A stretch of 55,968 nucleotides of DNA from IMG/VR virus record IMGVR_UViG_3300044815_000221, positions 1 to 55,968 of that record, one strand, 5' to 3'. Positions 1 through 7,862 of this stretch are shown here, in pieces. This DNA comes from a virus. A program made the position numbers and the translations under genes. The notes below the pieces were generated by a model. It did no database searches and was not told the DNA's origin. It worked only from the letters and a program-made list of their open reading frames with translations. Every line of letters begins with the position of its first letter. The stretch's first letter is position 1.

Positions 1-207
1 TTAACTATCGGAGCCAAGATCATCACGCCTTTCCTGATCCAAAAATGCAGCCCTTCTGTAATCGGACATCTTTGATTTATAGAGACTCAGGATATAGCCG
101 ATGTCTTTGTTATCACTCCGCGTCAAATGCTCAATGACATGTACTAGCACCGAGCCGCACTGTTCGGGTGTCTTTGCTTCGTGCATCTCAGCTAAAAACT
201 TATCCAT
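1..207 (-). CDS. Hypothetical 68-aa protein at the left edge
   Basis: Complete small ORF whose TAA stop is formed by the first three bases of the window. The product is charged and helix-prone, with no cysteines, signal peptide or membrane segment, and I do not recognise the family. It follows the presumed tail protein by 35 bp on the same strand, so it is probably the next late gene; in Mu this place holds tail-fibre or baseplate genes. No strong Shine-Dalgarno precedes the ATG, so the start is uncertain. Confidence 0.5.
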   Translation of the reverse strand: MDKFLAEMHEAKTPEQCGSVLVHVIEHLTRSDNKDIGYILSLYKSKMSDYRRAAFLDQERRDDLGSDS

Positions 208-242
208 TTGACGATCAACTAAACGGATACTCGCGCCCTGCG

Positions 243-2141
243 TTATACAGCGATTACTTTGATGAAGCGTTCAGCAGTTTGAACGACTGCCGCACTCCCA
301 CCCACCGCGATAGATTCCAACTTCATAGACTGCACGCCTTTCAGCTTTGCACCATCTATATGAATAGCTCTGTTCACGGCAACAGTTGCTTTAATGCGGA
401 CGCCCGCATCGTCATAGAGCGGCACATAAGCTGCTCCGTCAAAAGAAACTTGAAACGCAATGTCGGCGGCTGTCCACGCCGCTGGCATAAAAATTTGCTG
501 TGGAGTCCGACCATCAAGATTGATAACGTCTGACAAACTTGTATTGATTAGAAAGAATGCACCGAAGTTTTGCAGATCGGGAGGAGCGAGTAAGACAGGC
601 CCACTGACAATAGTGTTAAGGTTTCCATCATCATCAGTTGTTAGCGGTGTATCCGCACCGTCCGATGCTGCTCGTCCTACCAGCTTCGCATTGCGCGAGG
701 TTTCAGTGATGCGAATTGCAACACGCGGAGCAAGGGTAGGGTTTGCATCATTCGGCTCACTTGACAAGCCGAAATGAATCGTCAAATGGTTAGCATCTGA
801 CGATTCATTTTTCGATGGGTCGTTATCAAAACCGAACTCACCTAAGTATTGAGTAGTTTGTCCTTTTGTAATGCCTTCAAAAATTCTACTGAAATTTACA
901 TCAACGTCATAAACGCTTCCTGTGTCGTTTACCACCAACATCTCAAGTTTTAGGTTCTTCCCTAGCCCATCGAAATCAAAAGTAAAAGACTCATTAAGAG
1001 CGCGAGGCGTTAAACTTAACACCTCCTCAAGCAAGACTCCGCTCTCAACAATCGGCGTGCGCGCTTCGCCAGCGACGAGTTTCGTCACGGAAAGTCCGTT
1101 AGGACCAATCGGGGTTACTTCGAGCGCATACTCCGGTAAGACTTCACTAAAGTCTGTGCCCCCTTGAAATGGCTGAACAATCGTTGCGCCGCTCGGCTCA
1201 ACTTGAAGCGTGATGTTATTGCCCGCGCTGCCGACCATCTTGGCGTAGAGATAAAAAATGTAGCCTGTATCGTCCGACTCGTAATCAACCGAGCAACGAT
1301 TGTAGGCCATCGTATCTTGATTGATTTTATTGGTCAGATTGACCATCGTATCTTGGAGCGTTGCGCCAATCTGGACGTGATATTGCTGTGAAGGAGTGCC
1401 AGTGACAAAAGCGAACTCCATGCCACCAATCCGAAGATGATTGCCGTTGGCTGGTTGAATCGTGAAGTGAAGAGTCGCAGAGGCCGTATTCCAATCAACA
1501 GATGAATACGCCACAACTTCTTTAATGCGAAGTTTAGAGCCAGTATTGGGGTCAACTAAGTGTGCGCCGACTCCCTCAGTCTTTTCTAATTGCTCAAACG
1601 CTTGTGCGCCGCCATTGAAGTCACTGACAGCAAGATTTTCGATGTTGCTATGAACAGGGCGTTGATTGTATGCCGCGCCCGCGACGCCGTAGGTTAAAGT
1701 CACCGCCGCGCCATCCACTACGGCTGTGGGAAACCACTCAATGAGATTATTAGCTTTAATGTAAGCAAGAACTCTTGCAAACTCGACAGCGTTATCATGC
1801 GGAGTTGATTTAATCTGACATTGATAAGGCTGCGTCGGAGTAACGAACCAGGCGATTAGAATCTGGTCAACTCCAATCACTGTCGGATTGCTGGCAGGTC
1901 TTTCCGTGATAGTCACCACATCAACGAAGTCAACCAATGCCTGTGCTGCTACGGCTTCCGTTGAAGCTGCGGCTATGCGTACATTGCTGGTCGGAAGTGT
2001 AGGCAGCATGTAATTGGTGCCGTTCAAATTCTTGGCTGTCGCCAACGTAACGATGGCTGCAAAAATCTTATGCACCACATCCCAAACTGAACCGAACATC
2101 GTCGTGTAATTCTGATAATCTTCGCGTGAATCTCTCGCCAT
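243..2141 (-). CDS. Large virion protein with a duplicated domain, probably tail/fibre-associated
   Basis: A 632-aa protein lying directly downstream of the spike and coiled-coil genes of the main tail module. Two stretches (about residues 85-170 and 235-330) look like diverged copies of one beta-rich domain. Each has a hydrophobic beta strand, a Q-Y-x-C/V-Q-I motif, a helix and a glycine-rich end (the second ends AKMVGSAGNNITL), a pattern seen in phage decoration and tail-surface proteins. The C-terminal half is rich in beta-type sequence. No enzyme motif is visible. Position and composition favour a structural tail protein; fibre versus sheath-associated cannot be decided. Confidence 0.55.
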   Translation of the reverse strand: MARDSREDYQNYTTMFGSVWDVVHKIFAAIVTLATAKNLNGTNYMLPTLPTSNVRIAAASTEAVAAQALVDFVDVVTITERPASNPTVIGVDQILIAWFVTPTQPYQCQIKSTPHDNAVEFARVLAYIKANNLIEWFPTAVVDGAAVTLTYGVAGAAYNQRPVHSNIENLAVSDFNGGAQAFEQLEKTEGVGAHLVDPNTGSKLRIKEVVAYSSVDWNTASATLHFTIQPANGNHLRIGGMEFAFVTGTPSQQYHVQIGATLQDTMVNLTNKINQDTMAYNRCSVDYESDDTGYIFYLYAKMVGSAGNNITLQVEPSGATIVQPFQGGTDFSEVLPEYALEVTPIGPNGLSVTKLVAGEARTPIVESGVLLEEVLSLTPRALNESFTFDFDGLGKNLKLEMLVVNDTGSVYDVDVNFSRIFEGITKGQTTQYLGEFGFDNDPSKNESSDANHLTIHFGLSSEPNDANPTLAPRVAIRITETSRNAKLVGRAASDGADTPLTTDDDGNLNTIVSGPVLLAPPDLQNFGAFFLINTSLSDVINLDGRTPQQIFMPAAWTAADIAFQVSFDGAAYVPLYDDAGVRIKATVAVNRAIHIDGAKLKGVQSMKLESIAVGGSAAVVQTAERFIKVIAV

Positions 2142-2162
2142 TGTTTTTCTCCAGTCAGCCCT

Positions 2163-2687
2163 TTAAGAAGCCACACAATCAATCGTTGAATTGAGCCGTG
2201 CGATCTGCCCGTTCAACTCACTTGCATATTCGTTGTAGCGCGTCAGCATCAAACGCTGAACATTCGTGCGCGCCGATTCAGGAATGTTCTGCAACGCGCT
2301 CTTCGCCTGATTCATCTCCGCGATCTTTGCGTTGCAAAACGAAATTGACGCCTGCGCTTCAGCCGTAACAGAAGTCGTCAGCGTGTTCAGCAGACTCACA
2401 AGCGAAGCGACCTGGCTAACCAACTGCGCCGCCCTCGCCGCATAGACAGCAGGCCGTGCCGCATCCGGCAACTCTCCCTTAATGAGTGCATAGATTTGTT
2501 CGTCCATGCTCTTCTTCAACGCCTTGATATGAGATATGGCATTGAGGTCAGGCAGATCACCAAACTGCTCGCCGATGTACGTCGCTCCATTGCCGCCAGC
2601 ACAACCTACGCTCGGAATCGTTGGCAGCGCGTGAATGTTTGGCAACGGCAAATGCGGCAGCCTGGCCGGAGGTAACGTGATGCTCAT
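2163..2687 (-). CDS. Coiled-coil tail/baseplate-associated protein of unknown function
   Basis: A 174-aa protein with a proline-rich N-terminus (about residues 1-30) followed by a long alpha-helical, heptad-like region (about 60-170) rich in Ala, Gln and Leu. It overlaps the end of the spike gene by 4 bp (ATGA), so the two are translationally coupled and it is probably a baseplate or tail component. The two cassette tail modules lack this gene, so it belongs to the resident module only. Family not recognised. Confidence 0.5.
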   Translation of the reverse strand: MSITLPPARLPHLPLPNIHALPTIPSVGCAGGNGATYIGEQFGDLPDLNAISHIKALKKSMDEQIYALIKGELPDAARPAVYAARAAQLVSQVASLVSLLNTLTTSVTAEAQASISFCNAKIAEMNQAKSALQNIPESARTNVQRLMLTRYNEYASELNGQIARLNSTIDCVAS

Positions 2688-3178
2688 CCAATCCTCCGAT
2701 CACCAATGAAGACGCCGCCGCCCGCAATGATTCTGAGAGAGGCATCAGTCTCGATATGCACGCGACCGGCGCGAAGCTGATAATCGCCCTCCGCGATGTG
2801 CTTCATGTCAGCAGGCGCGCGCACGCCGACGATGGCCGAGTCTCTGAAATCGGCAGGGACGATGAAGTCTTCGTTATACACAGACAGGAAATAAAGATTG
2901 TGCTTCTGTCCTAACCGTCCAAATAAAATAACCTCGCTTCCAACTGGTGGAACATAAAAGCTGCCGTAGCCTTCACCGAGCACAGAGCAACCGAGTTGAC
3001 GACACCATTTGTCATAGATTGAATTTTCATCAATGGCCGGAATCACAACCTTGATTCGGTGCTGATGTTCAGGGTCTTCATTGATGGCAACGATTCCTTC
3101 AATACACATCATCCAGCGGTCATTAACCTCTCTGCGACCATGCCCGCGATTCAAGCTACTTAGAATGTTCTTTCCCAT
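2684..3178 (-). CDS. Baseplate assembly/spike protein, gpV-type OB fold (module 1)
   Basis: A 164-aa homologue of phage baseplate assembly protein V, which sits at the tail tip and pierces the outer membrane. Residues about 25-110 carry the OB-fold pattern: EGIVAINEDPE...RIKVVIPAID, then GxGSFYVPPVGSEVILF. The C-terminal segment ends in short beta repeats (HIETDASLRII) typical of the start of a spike needle. It follows the gpD hub gene directly. A closely similar copy lies at 17609-18073; module 3 lacks one. Confidence 0.85.
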   Translation of the reverse strand: MGKNILSSLNRGHGRREVNDRWMMCIEGIVAINEDPEHQHRIKVVIPAIDENSIYDKWCRQLGCSVLGEGYGSFYVPPVGSEVILFGRLGQKHNLYFLSVYNEDFIVPADFRDSAIVGVRAPADMKHIAEGDYQLRAGRVHIETDASLRIIAGGGVFIGDRRIG

Positions 3179-4216
3179 TTAATTCTTCCGATCATCTATA
3201 TCGCCAAACAATTCAAAAGAAGTGAACAACCCTCTCGATGAAAAGTCGTGTGCAACTTTGTCGCAGATATACTTTCCACCGAACAGCTTTCCAACAGCCT
3301 GTAATTCAAGCGTGTCGCGGACATCTATCCGAACCTTATCAAGCGGCGAAAGCATCTTCACCGAACCGGAGAATGAGTGCTCGCGTTCCAGTTCCTTCTG
3401 CGCTTGTGCGCGAGCATTGGCAGAGGATTTGGTGTGCTTTGGTAAATCTTTTTTGAGCGAGACATGTTCATTTCCACGCGGATTGATCTCTGACGCGCCG
3501 CTCAATCTCTTTCCACCTCTCCCGCGCCCTCTCACCTCAACTTTTTTGGAACGGCCTTCCTGGTTCTCCGGCACGTTGTAGGTCAAGTGAAAATCGCGGA
3601 GAACGTTGGAGTCTCTCTTACAATCAAGGTTCAATTTAGGAACTCCGGTTTTCGCCGGATACTTGGCATACAAAGTCTCGCTCCTGACAAACAGCACCAG
3701 CCCTGCATCCTGTGCGCGCTCGGCCACATGTTCCCAATCCGTTTGCTCGTCTTGAATCATGGCATCGTGATTTCCAAGTTTGAGCGGCTTCTCCGGCCCT
3801 TCAAATTTCAACCCGTTACGCTCGGCCAGCTTTTTGATAATCGCGAGATCATCAAGCTTGTTGTGATAGCCAGGACGTTTCACTAAACGCATCTTGAAAC
3901 CCATGTCATAGGCCAACAGCGTGGTATCAGGTCCCGTGCGCTCAACCCTTCCTAACAAGCCTTCAAAAACAGGCGCTCCCAAATTCGAGATTTCGCCATA
4001 GCCGAGCCAAAATTTCATCACGGCCAGCGGCACGCCATCGGCCTTCGTATACCTATCGAGCAACTTAAATTCAGGATCAAAAAACTCCCAGACCGCTTGC
4101 GATGCTTCGCCCGTTGCAAGCTCGATGCTGACAGATTTGAAAAGACGCGGGTGCTTCCACGAATCCCAAATCGTGCCATCAATTTCTACCAGAGCATGGG
4201 CGTTGCTTGGGGTCAT
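3179..4216 (-). CDS. Late control D-type tail hub protein (module 1)
   Basis: A 345-aa member of the gpD/gp27 hub family that forms the central ring joining tail tube to spike. Family features include the N-terminal PDNAH-like start, a WDSWKHPRLFKSVSIEL beta sandwich, the central DWEHVAERAQDAGLVLFVR segment, and a C-terminal ARAQKELEREHSFSG helix followed by an OB-like region. It overlaps the LysM gene by 4 bp upstream and abuts the spike gene. Paralogues lie at 18092-19141 and 27249-28343. Confidence 0.88.
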   Translation of the reverse strand: MTPSNAHALVEIDGTIWDSWKHPRLFKSVSIELATGEASQAVWEFFDPEFKLLDRYTKADGVPLAVMKFWLGYGEISNLGAPVFEGLLGRVERTGPDTTLLAYDMGFKMRLVKRPGYHNKLDDLAIIKKLAERNGLKFEGPEKPLKLGNHDAMIQDEQTDWEHVAERAQDAGLVLFVRSETLYAKYPAKTGVPKLNLDCKRDSNVLRDFHLTYNVPENQEGRSKKVEVRGRGRGGKRLSGASEINPRGNEHVSLKKDLPKHTKSSANARAQAQKELEREHSFSGSVKMLSPLDKVRIDVRDTLELQAVGKLFGGKYICDKVAHDFSSRGLFTSFELFGDIDDRKN

Positions 4217-4464
4217 ACGCGGTTCAAACTCGCACCTTCAGGAGACTGTTGAGGGATCAGCAAAATAGTGCCAGGCTCAATTTGCCGCACATCAATGATG
4301 TTGTTTCTATCTGCAATAAGACGCCAGAGCCTCCAGTCACCATAGAACCGGCTCGCCAATCCAGAGAGCGTATCAGTGGCCTTAAAAACATATTCCTCAA
4401 GATAAGCATCAGTGTCCGGTGACAACTCTCCGTAACGTTCATAGGGGCTAATACTGCGAATCAA
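4213..4464 (-). CDS. LysM-domain tail adaptor, tail protein X/gp53-like (module 1)
   Basis: An 83-aa protein that is essentially one LysM domain: YVFKATDTLSGLASRFYGDW, then RLIADRNNIIDVRQIEPG and TILLIPQ. Small LysM proteins of contractile tails connect the hub to the tube or wedge. It overlaps the tube-initiator gene by 4 bp (a TTG start inside CCTTGA) and the hub gene by 4 bp, indicating coupled translation. Copies occur at 19138-19389 and 26959-27252. Confidence 0.85.
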   Translation of the reverse strand: MIRSISPYERYGELSPDTDAYLEEYVFKATDTLSGLASRFYGDWRLWRLIADRNNIIDVRQIEPGTILLIPQQSPEGASLNRV

Positions 4465-4964
4465 GGTTGCGGCCCCTTTCCTCTAAAAATTACTTCATCA
4501 CTAAAATCAACATCGTCTCTATCAACCGTACCGAGTTGCTCGCCGTAGCTTTGAATTTCAATCAACTGCAAACGGACGCGAGCGCGTAAAGGCTCGCCGT
4601 CAGAGGAAAAGAATTGCTCCTCGACTGAAATTTCTTCGAGCACGACCTGTTCTTGTCTGTCGCCCCAGATCGCGACCAATGCCGGAGGCGTGCCCTTCTT
4701 CGTTTCATTCTGCAAAGCAAACAAGAGCTTGATGTCAGATGTAATCGAATTGCCTGAATCAGACTTATCAAGCCAGATTTCATCAACCGTGATACGGCGC
4801 GGATCGCGGTTGCCGTAGAACAACGGCTTTGTCCCAATCGTCACATCCTGCGCTTCCCAATTCGCGCGTCGAGTCGTGTTGATCTTCGCTGGAAAGAAAT
4901 CGAAGACGAATGAGCCTGGCCCTTCCTGATTAACCAACACAAATTGCCCAAGCTGGACGCTCAT
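4461..4964 (-). CDS. Contractile injection system tube-initiator (CIS_tube-type) protein (module 1)
   Basis: A 167-aa protein with the pattern of the N-terminal domain of CIS tube/LysM adaptor proteins (Pvc7/gp53 type): an FVFDFFP motif near residue 20, RRANWE, then DPRRITVDEIWLDKSDSG and a C-terminal SSDGEPLRARVRLQLIE strand. In other systems this domain is fused to a LysM; here the LysM is the next gene. Start and stop overlap both neighbours by 4 bp. The module 2 copy (17077-17607) has moved to the end of its gene set, and module 3 has none. Confidence 0.75.
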   Translation of the reverse strand: MSVQLGQFVLVNQEGPGSFVFDFFPAKINTTRRANWEAQDVTIGTKPLFYGNRDPRRITVDEIWLDKSDSGNSITSDIKLLFALQNETKKGTPPALVAIWGDRQEQVVLEEISVEEQFFSSDGEPLRARVRLQLIEIQSYGEQLGTVDRDDVDFSDEVIFRGKGPQP

Positions 4965-7336
4965 CCCTGTGTACCTCGCGCATTACGCCGATCTATGCGC
5001 CGCGAAATGATGTTTTCCAATTCCTCCCCATGCTTATACAAAAGCGCTGCAAATTCATTCGGGTCGCCACCCGTAATCTCGATCTTCGGTGAATAATTGA
5101 CGTTGATATGGTGCGTATCGCCGCCTGTGGTATTGCGCCCTTGCAAACGGAAAGGCGGAAGCGCTGGCGGTGTAAACAATGGCCTGTTTACACCTGGCGT
5201 TGGAAAGCGAGGCTGAGGGGAGTTACCTCCTGGCTCGAATGGAAAGTTAGGAGAGCCTAAAGGTATGGATGGCATAATCGGCTGAAGATTACTCAAGCGA
5301 TCTGCAAAAGAAGTGGCTGATTGTTCTGCACGCGAGAATGCGAAAGGTAGCTTTTCGGTTGGGATCAACAATTCAGTAAAATTCTTCGTCGCGTCTCCTG
5401 TTGATTTGCCTAGTTCGCTCATCTCCTGCCGAAGTTCATCCGAAGCATTTTGAGAGGCGACCTTTGACTTCTCTGGAAGGGCTAACGATAAAATTTCTTT
5501 GAAGCGTTGAGACTGTTCGATGTTGAGACCTGTTTTGCCGGTATCTACCTGACGCAATAATCTTGTCAAAACATTCGGATCGCTCAAGACGGTTCCGACG
5601 CTTGATTGTTTGATCTCAGAAGCAGCTTCGTAGATTGAGAATTTGCCGCCCTGTGTGTTTTCAGGTTGGATGCCACGCTGAAAAGAAGGCATCATCTGAA
5701 TAACGCCGAACGCCTGCGTTGCTAAAACATCAAGATTCTCTCTGTTCTTCTGCGCTTCGTTACGCCTTGTCCATAATGCTCCGCCCTTAAAGTTTTCCTC
5801 ATAGCCTGTGCCGAGAGCTTCCTCGCGTTTTGCTTCCTCTGCGTTTCGCTTTTTATTTTCCTCGATGAGCCATGAAATAATTTCGACACCGGCCCCGACT
5901 GCGGCGATTCCGATGGTCAACTTCAAGGCGGAGATGCGGGATAGGAAGCCGACAGTTTTACCTAACTCTTCACCTTTCTCATTCGCGGCGGCAGCAGCGA
6001 TCCGCCACAGACTCCAAGCGGCAGCCCCTGCCTTCACCGTACCGGCCAGTGTTGCTGCAATGCTGCCGAGAGCAAAAAGCTCAGTTCCAACTTTCGCTAC
6101 ACCCTGATGTTCTTTGGCAATCCCCTGAAGTGTCCCAAGCCAACTATTGGTAGTGTCGAGTACAGGCTTGACGGTATCAAGCATTGGAGTAAAAGTGCTC
6201 GACTTCAAATTATCAAGCGTGCCCTGTACAGCTTCCAACTTCGAGTTGTATAGCTCCATCTGTTGGTTGATTTTCTCATTAACACGAACAGCCTTTGCTC
6301 CTTCAGTGGTGATTGACCGCCAACCTTCAGCCCCGCTCTGAACCATCACGCCCGCAACTTTTCCGCCTTGCTCGCCAAAGAGCTTGTTTAATAATTCGAG
6401 CCGCTTCTCACTTGAGAACTTGCGGAACTTCTCCATTTCTTTGAAAGCATTATCTAAGCCTAGAAACTCTCCCTTCTTATCGAATAGCTGAAGGTCAAGC
6501 CCCGTTTCTTTCTTGATCTTGGCGCGCTTGTCAGCTTGAGCAATGAACTGTTGGAAATATGATGTCGCGCTCGTACCGGCCTGGCTTCCCTCCATCGCCC
6601 CTTCACGCTTCAGGAGAGCGAAAAACTTTGAGGTCTCTGATGCTCCGCCAAAGCCAGTCAGCTTGAGGGAGTTGGCTGTGTTCTGGAAGTATTTGGCGCT
6701 CTCAATTAACTCGTTGGAATCAATATCGAATCTATCTTTCAGAGCAGAAAACAGATCAACTGATTTTCCAAACTCTTCAGGTTGGAGTTTGAACAATTTA
6801 CCGAATTGGCCTAGTCCTTTGGCCTGCTCATTCGCCATGCCGCTAGTCAGTGCGCCACTAACGTTGGCGAGGTTAGCCGCCGCTTCACCCGCGCCGTTCA
6901 ACACCGTCTCTGCATCAACACCGGCTTTTTTTAATGAGGCCAGAATGCCTATGTAGTCGGCGGTGCTGCCCTGCAAATTATTACCAAGTCGAGTGGCAAG
7001 GTGTTCGAGTTGATTAAGTTGATTGGCTTGTTCGGCGAGGCTCTTACTGCCCGCTCCTGACGCCTCCTGATATGCGCTTTTCAGGTCTAATAAACCTGCC
7101 TCAAAATTGCCGGCAGCTTGAACGCCATTTCTGAGCATCGCCATCATGCCGACGCCGACACCCGCAAAGGTCAATCCTTGTTTGAGGTCTTTGCGAAGGT
7201 CTTGAACAGTAAGCAGCATCGCGCGACCTTCCTTGCCCGTCGCGCGCAGACGATCCTCAAAGCGATCAAGACCGCCACTAGCAGCGTCTTTTAAGCTTAA
7301 TAGGATTGCTAATTCGTATGCTGAACCTGATGGCAT
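4961..7336 (-). CDS. Tail tape measure protein (module 1, 791 aa)
   Basis: A long helical protein that sets tail length and is ejected with DNA. The N-terminus (SAYELAILLSLKDAASGGLDRFE) matches the N-termini of the other two tape measure proteins. A hydrophobic region (about residues 420-500) is the membrane-active part, and the C-terminus has Pro-rich linkers and a final HHINVNYSPKIEI block shared with the 873-aa copy. The ATG lies right after the terminator-like stem of RNA copy A, without a clear Shine-Dalgarno. Unlike module 2, it does not overlap its chaperone gene: a zinc-ribbon gene, a terminator and the RNA element separate them. Confidence 0.9.
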   Translation of the reverse strand: MPSGSAYELAILLSLKDAASGGLDRFEDRLRATGKEGRAMLLTVQDLRKDLKQGLTFAGVGVGMMAMLRNGVQAAGNFEAGLLDLKSAYQEASGAGSKSLAEQANQLNQLEHLATRLGNNLQGSTADYIGILASLKKAGVDAETVLNGAGEAAANLANVSGALTSGMANEQAKGLGQFGKLFKLQPEEFGKSVDLFSALKDRFDIDSNELIESAKYFQNTANSLKLTGFGGASETSKFFALLKREGAMEGSQAGTSATSYFQQFIAQADKRAKIKKETGLDLQLFDKKGEFLGLDNAFKEMEKFRKFSSEKRLELLNKLFGEQGGKVAGVMVQSGAEGWRSITTEGAKAVRVNEKINQQMELYNSKLEAVQGTLDNLKSSTFTPMLDTVKPVLDTTNSWLGTLQGIAKEHQGVAKVGTELFALGSIAATLAGTVKAGAAAWSLWRIAAAAANEKGEELGKTVGFLSRISALKLTIGIAAVGAGVEIISWLIEENKKRNAEEAKREEALGTGYEENFKGGALWTRRNEAQKNRENLDVLATQAFGVIQMMPSFQRGIQPENTQGGKFSIYEAASEIKQSSVGTVLSDPNVLTRLLRQVDTGKTGLNIEQSQRFKEILSLALPEKSKVASQNASDELRQEMSELGKSTGDATKNFTELLIPTEKLPFAFSRAEQSATSFADRLSNLQPIMPSIPLGSPNFPFEPGGNSPQPRFPTPGVNRPLFTPPALPPFRLQGRNTTGGDTHHINVNYSPKIEITGGDPNEFAALLYKHGEELENIISRRIDRRNARGTQG

Positions 7337-7339
7337 AAT

Positions 7340-7425
7340 TAAAAAAGCCCGCCGATCATTTCAGATCAACGGGCTGCTGCTGATGAGCCTCTAGGATTAT
7401 TACTGAGAGCCGCTAATGGGCTGCG
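7340..7425 (-). ncRNA. Repeated structured leader RNA element, copy A (upstream of tape measure 1)
   Basis: Minus-strand reading: a small hairpin AGCC-cattagc-GGCT (7408-7422), an 18-nt linker, GGCTCAT, then a 12-bp stem starting AGCCCG and ending CGGGCT (7346-7375) with a TGAAAT loop and a U-rich tail. This copy has TTGATC facing GATCGG in the inner stem, unlike the other four, so pairing is kept by compensatory changes. It ends at the tape measure start codon. It looks like an intrinsic terminator with a conserved upstream domain, hence a possible attenuator. Confidence 0.6.
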
Positions 7426-7431
7426 ATGTCA

Positions 7432-7494
7432 GAAAAAAACTCTACGCAACTTATCTTTGAGACCATGTATAGCTTTCAAAGATAAGTCGTGTAG
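7432..7494 (-). terminator. Intrinsic terminator after the zinc-ribbon gene
   Basis: Near-perfect inverted repeat of about 20 bp: CTACACGACTTATCTTTGA against CTACGCAACTTATCTTTGA. On the minus strand it is followed by GAG and seven T residues. It overlaps the last codons of the small zinc-ribbon gene and lies just ahead of RNA copy A, so transcripts from the chaperone side should stop here. Confidence 0.75.
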
Positions 7495-7637
7495 AGCTTG
7501 ATGGAAAGACCGACCACAATCAGGATAACAAAAAAGCTAATAGCGAAGTGCGCTAAACTTATCCACCCACAATGAGGGCAAAAGAATGCAGTGTTTGAAA
7601 TTTTGCTCTCGCAATCTGGGCAAGACTCAAGGCTCAT
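7476..7637 (-). CDS. Small zinc-ribbon membrane protein (53 aa)
   Basis: Short ORF between chaperone and tape measure of module 1. It starts MSLESCPDCESKIS, continues FFCPHCG, then has one transmembrane helix (FAISFFVILIVVGLSI). The two CxxC pairs form a zinc ribbon. Larger proteins of the same design lie at 22802-23098 and 55705-55968, so this is a repeated accessory gene type. Its insertion here breaks the usual chaperone/tape measure overlap. Confidence 0.6.
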   Translation of the reverse strand: MSLESCPDCESKISNTAFFCPHCGWISLAHFAISFFVILIVVGLSIKLYTTYL

Positions 7638-7694
7638 ATTGCGATATTAACATGTCGGCAAAACTAGCGAAAGAATGCGAAGGGAAGCGGCTTG

Positions 7695-7862
7695 CTACTT
7701 ATTGTTCGCTTCCTCGTAGAAAGAGGTGAGTGTCTCTATATATAGATGCACTCGCTCAAATGGGAGAGACAGGATAGCTTCCTCGCTCCATCCGGTTTCA
7801 CGGGCCAGTACCAGCACGGCTTTCGCCATTTCCTTCTGATACTGTGCTTCGGCCTGCGCGAA
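7695..7862 (-). CDS. T-type extension of the tail assembly chaperone, reached by frameshift (module 1)
   Basis: Open frame with no start of its own, offset +1 (equivalently -2) from the chaperone gene. It encodes FAQAEAQYQ, then MAKAVLVLARETGWSEEAIL and SLPFERVHLYIETL, the pattern of the T half of lambda G-T type tail chaperones that binds tape measure protein. The likely shift site is TCG-TTT-CGC at 7858-7866: slipping UUU to UUC enters this frame. Mu is known to use a -2 shift at this gene, so the exact mode is open. The fused product would span 8469 to 7695. Confidence 0.7.
   Translation of the reverse strand, partial: FAQAEAQYQKEMAKAVLVLARETGWSEEAILSLPFERVHLYIETLTSFYEEANNK

Noticed and set aside
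243-2141. Diversity-generating retroelement target in the large tail protein
   Set aside because: No reverse transcriptase or template repeat is found in the window; the internal repeat is an old protein duplication.
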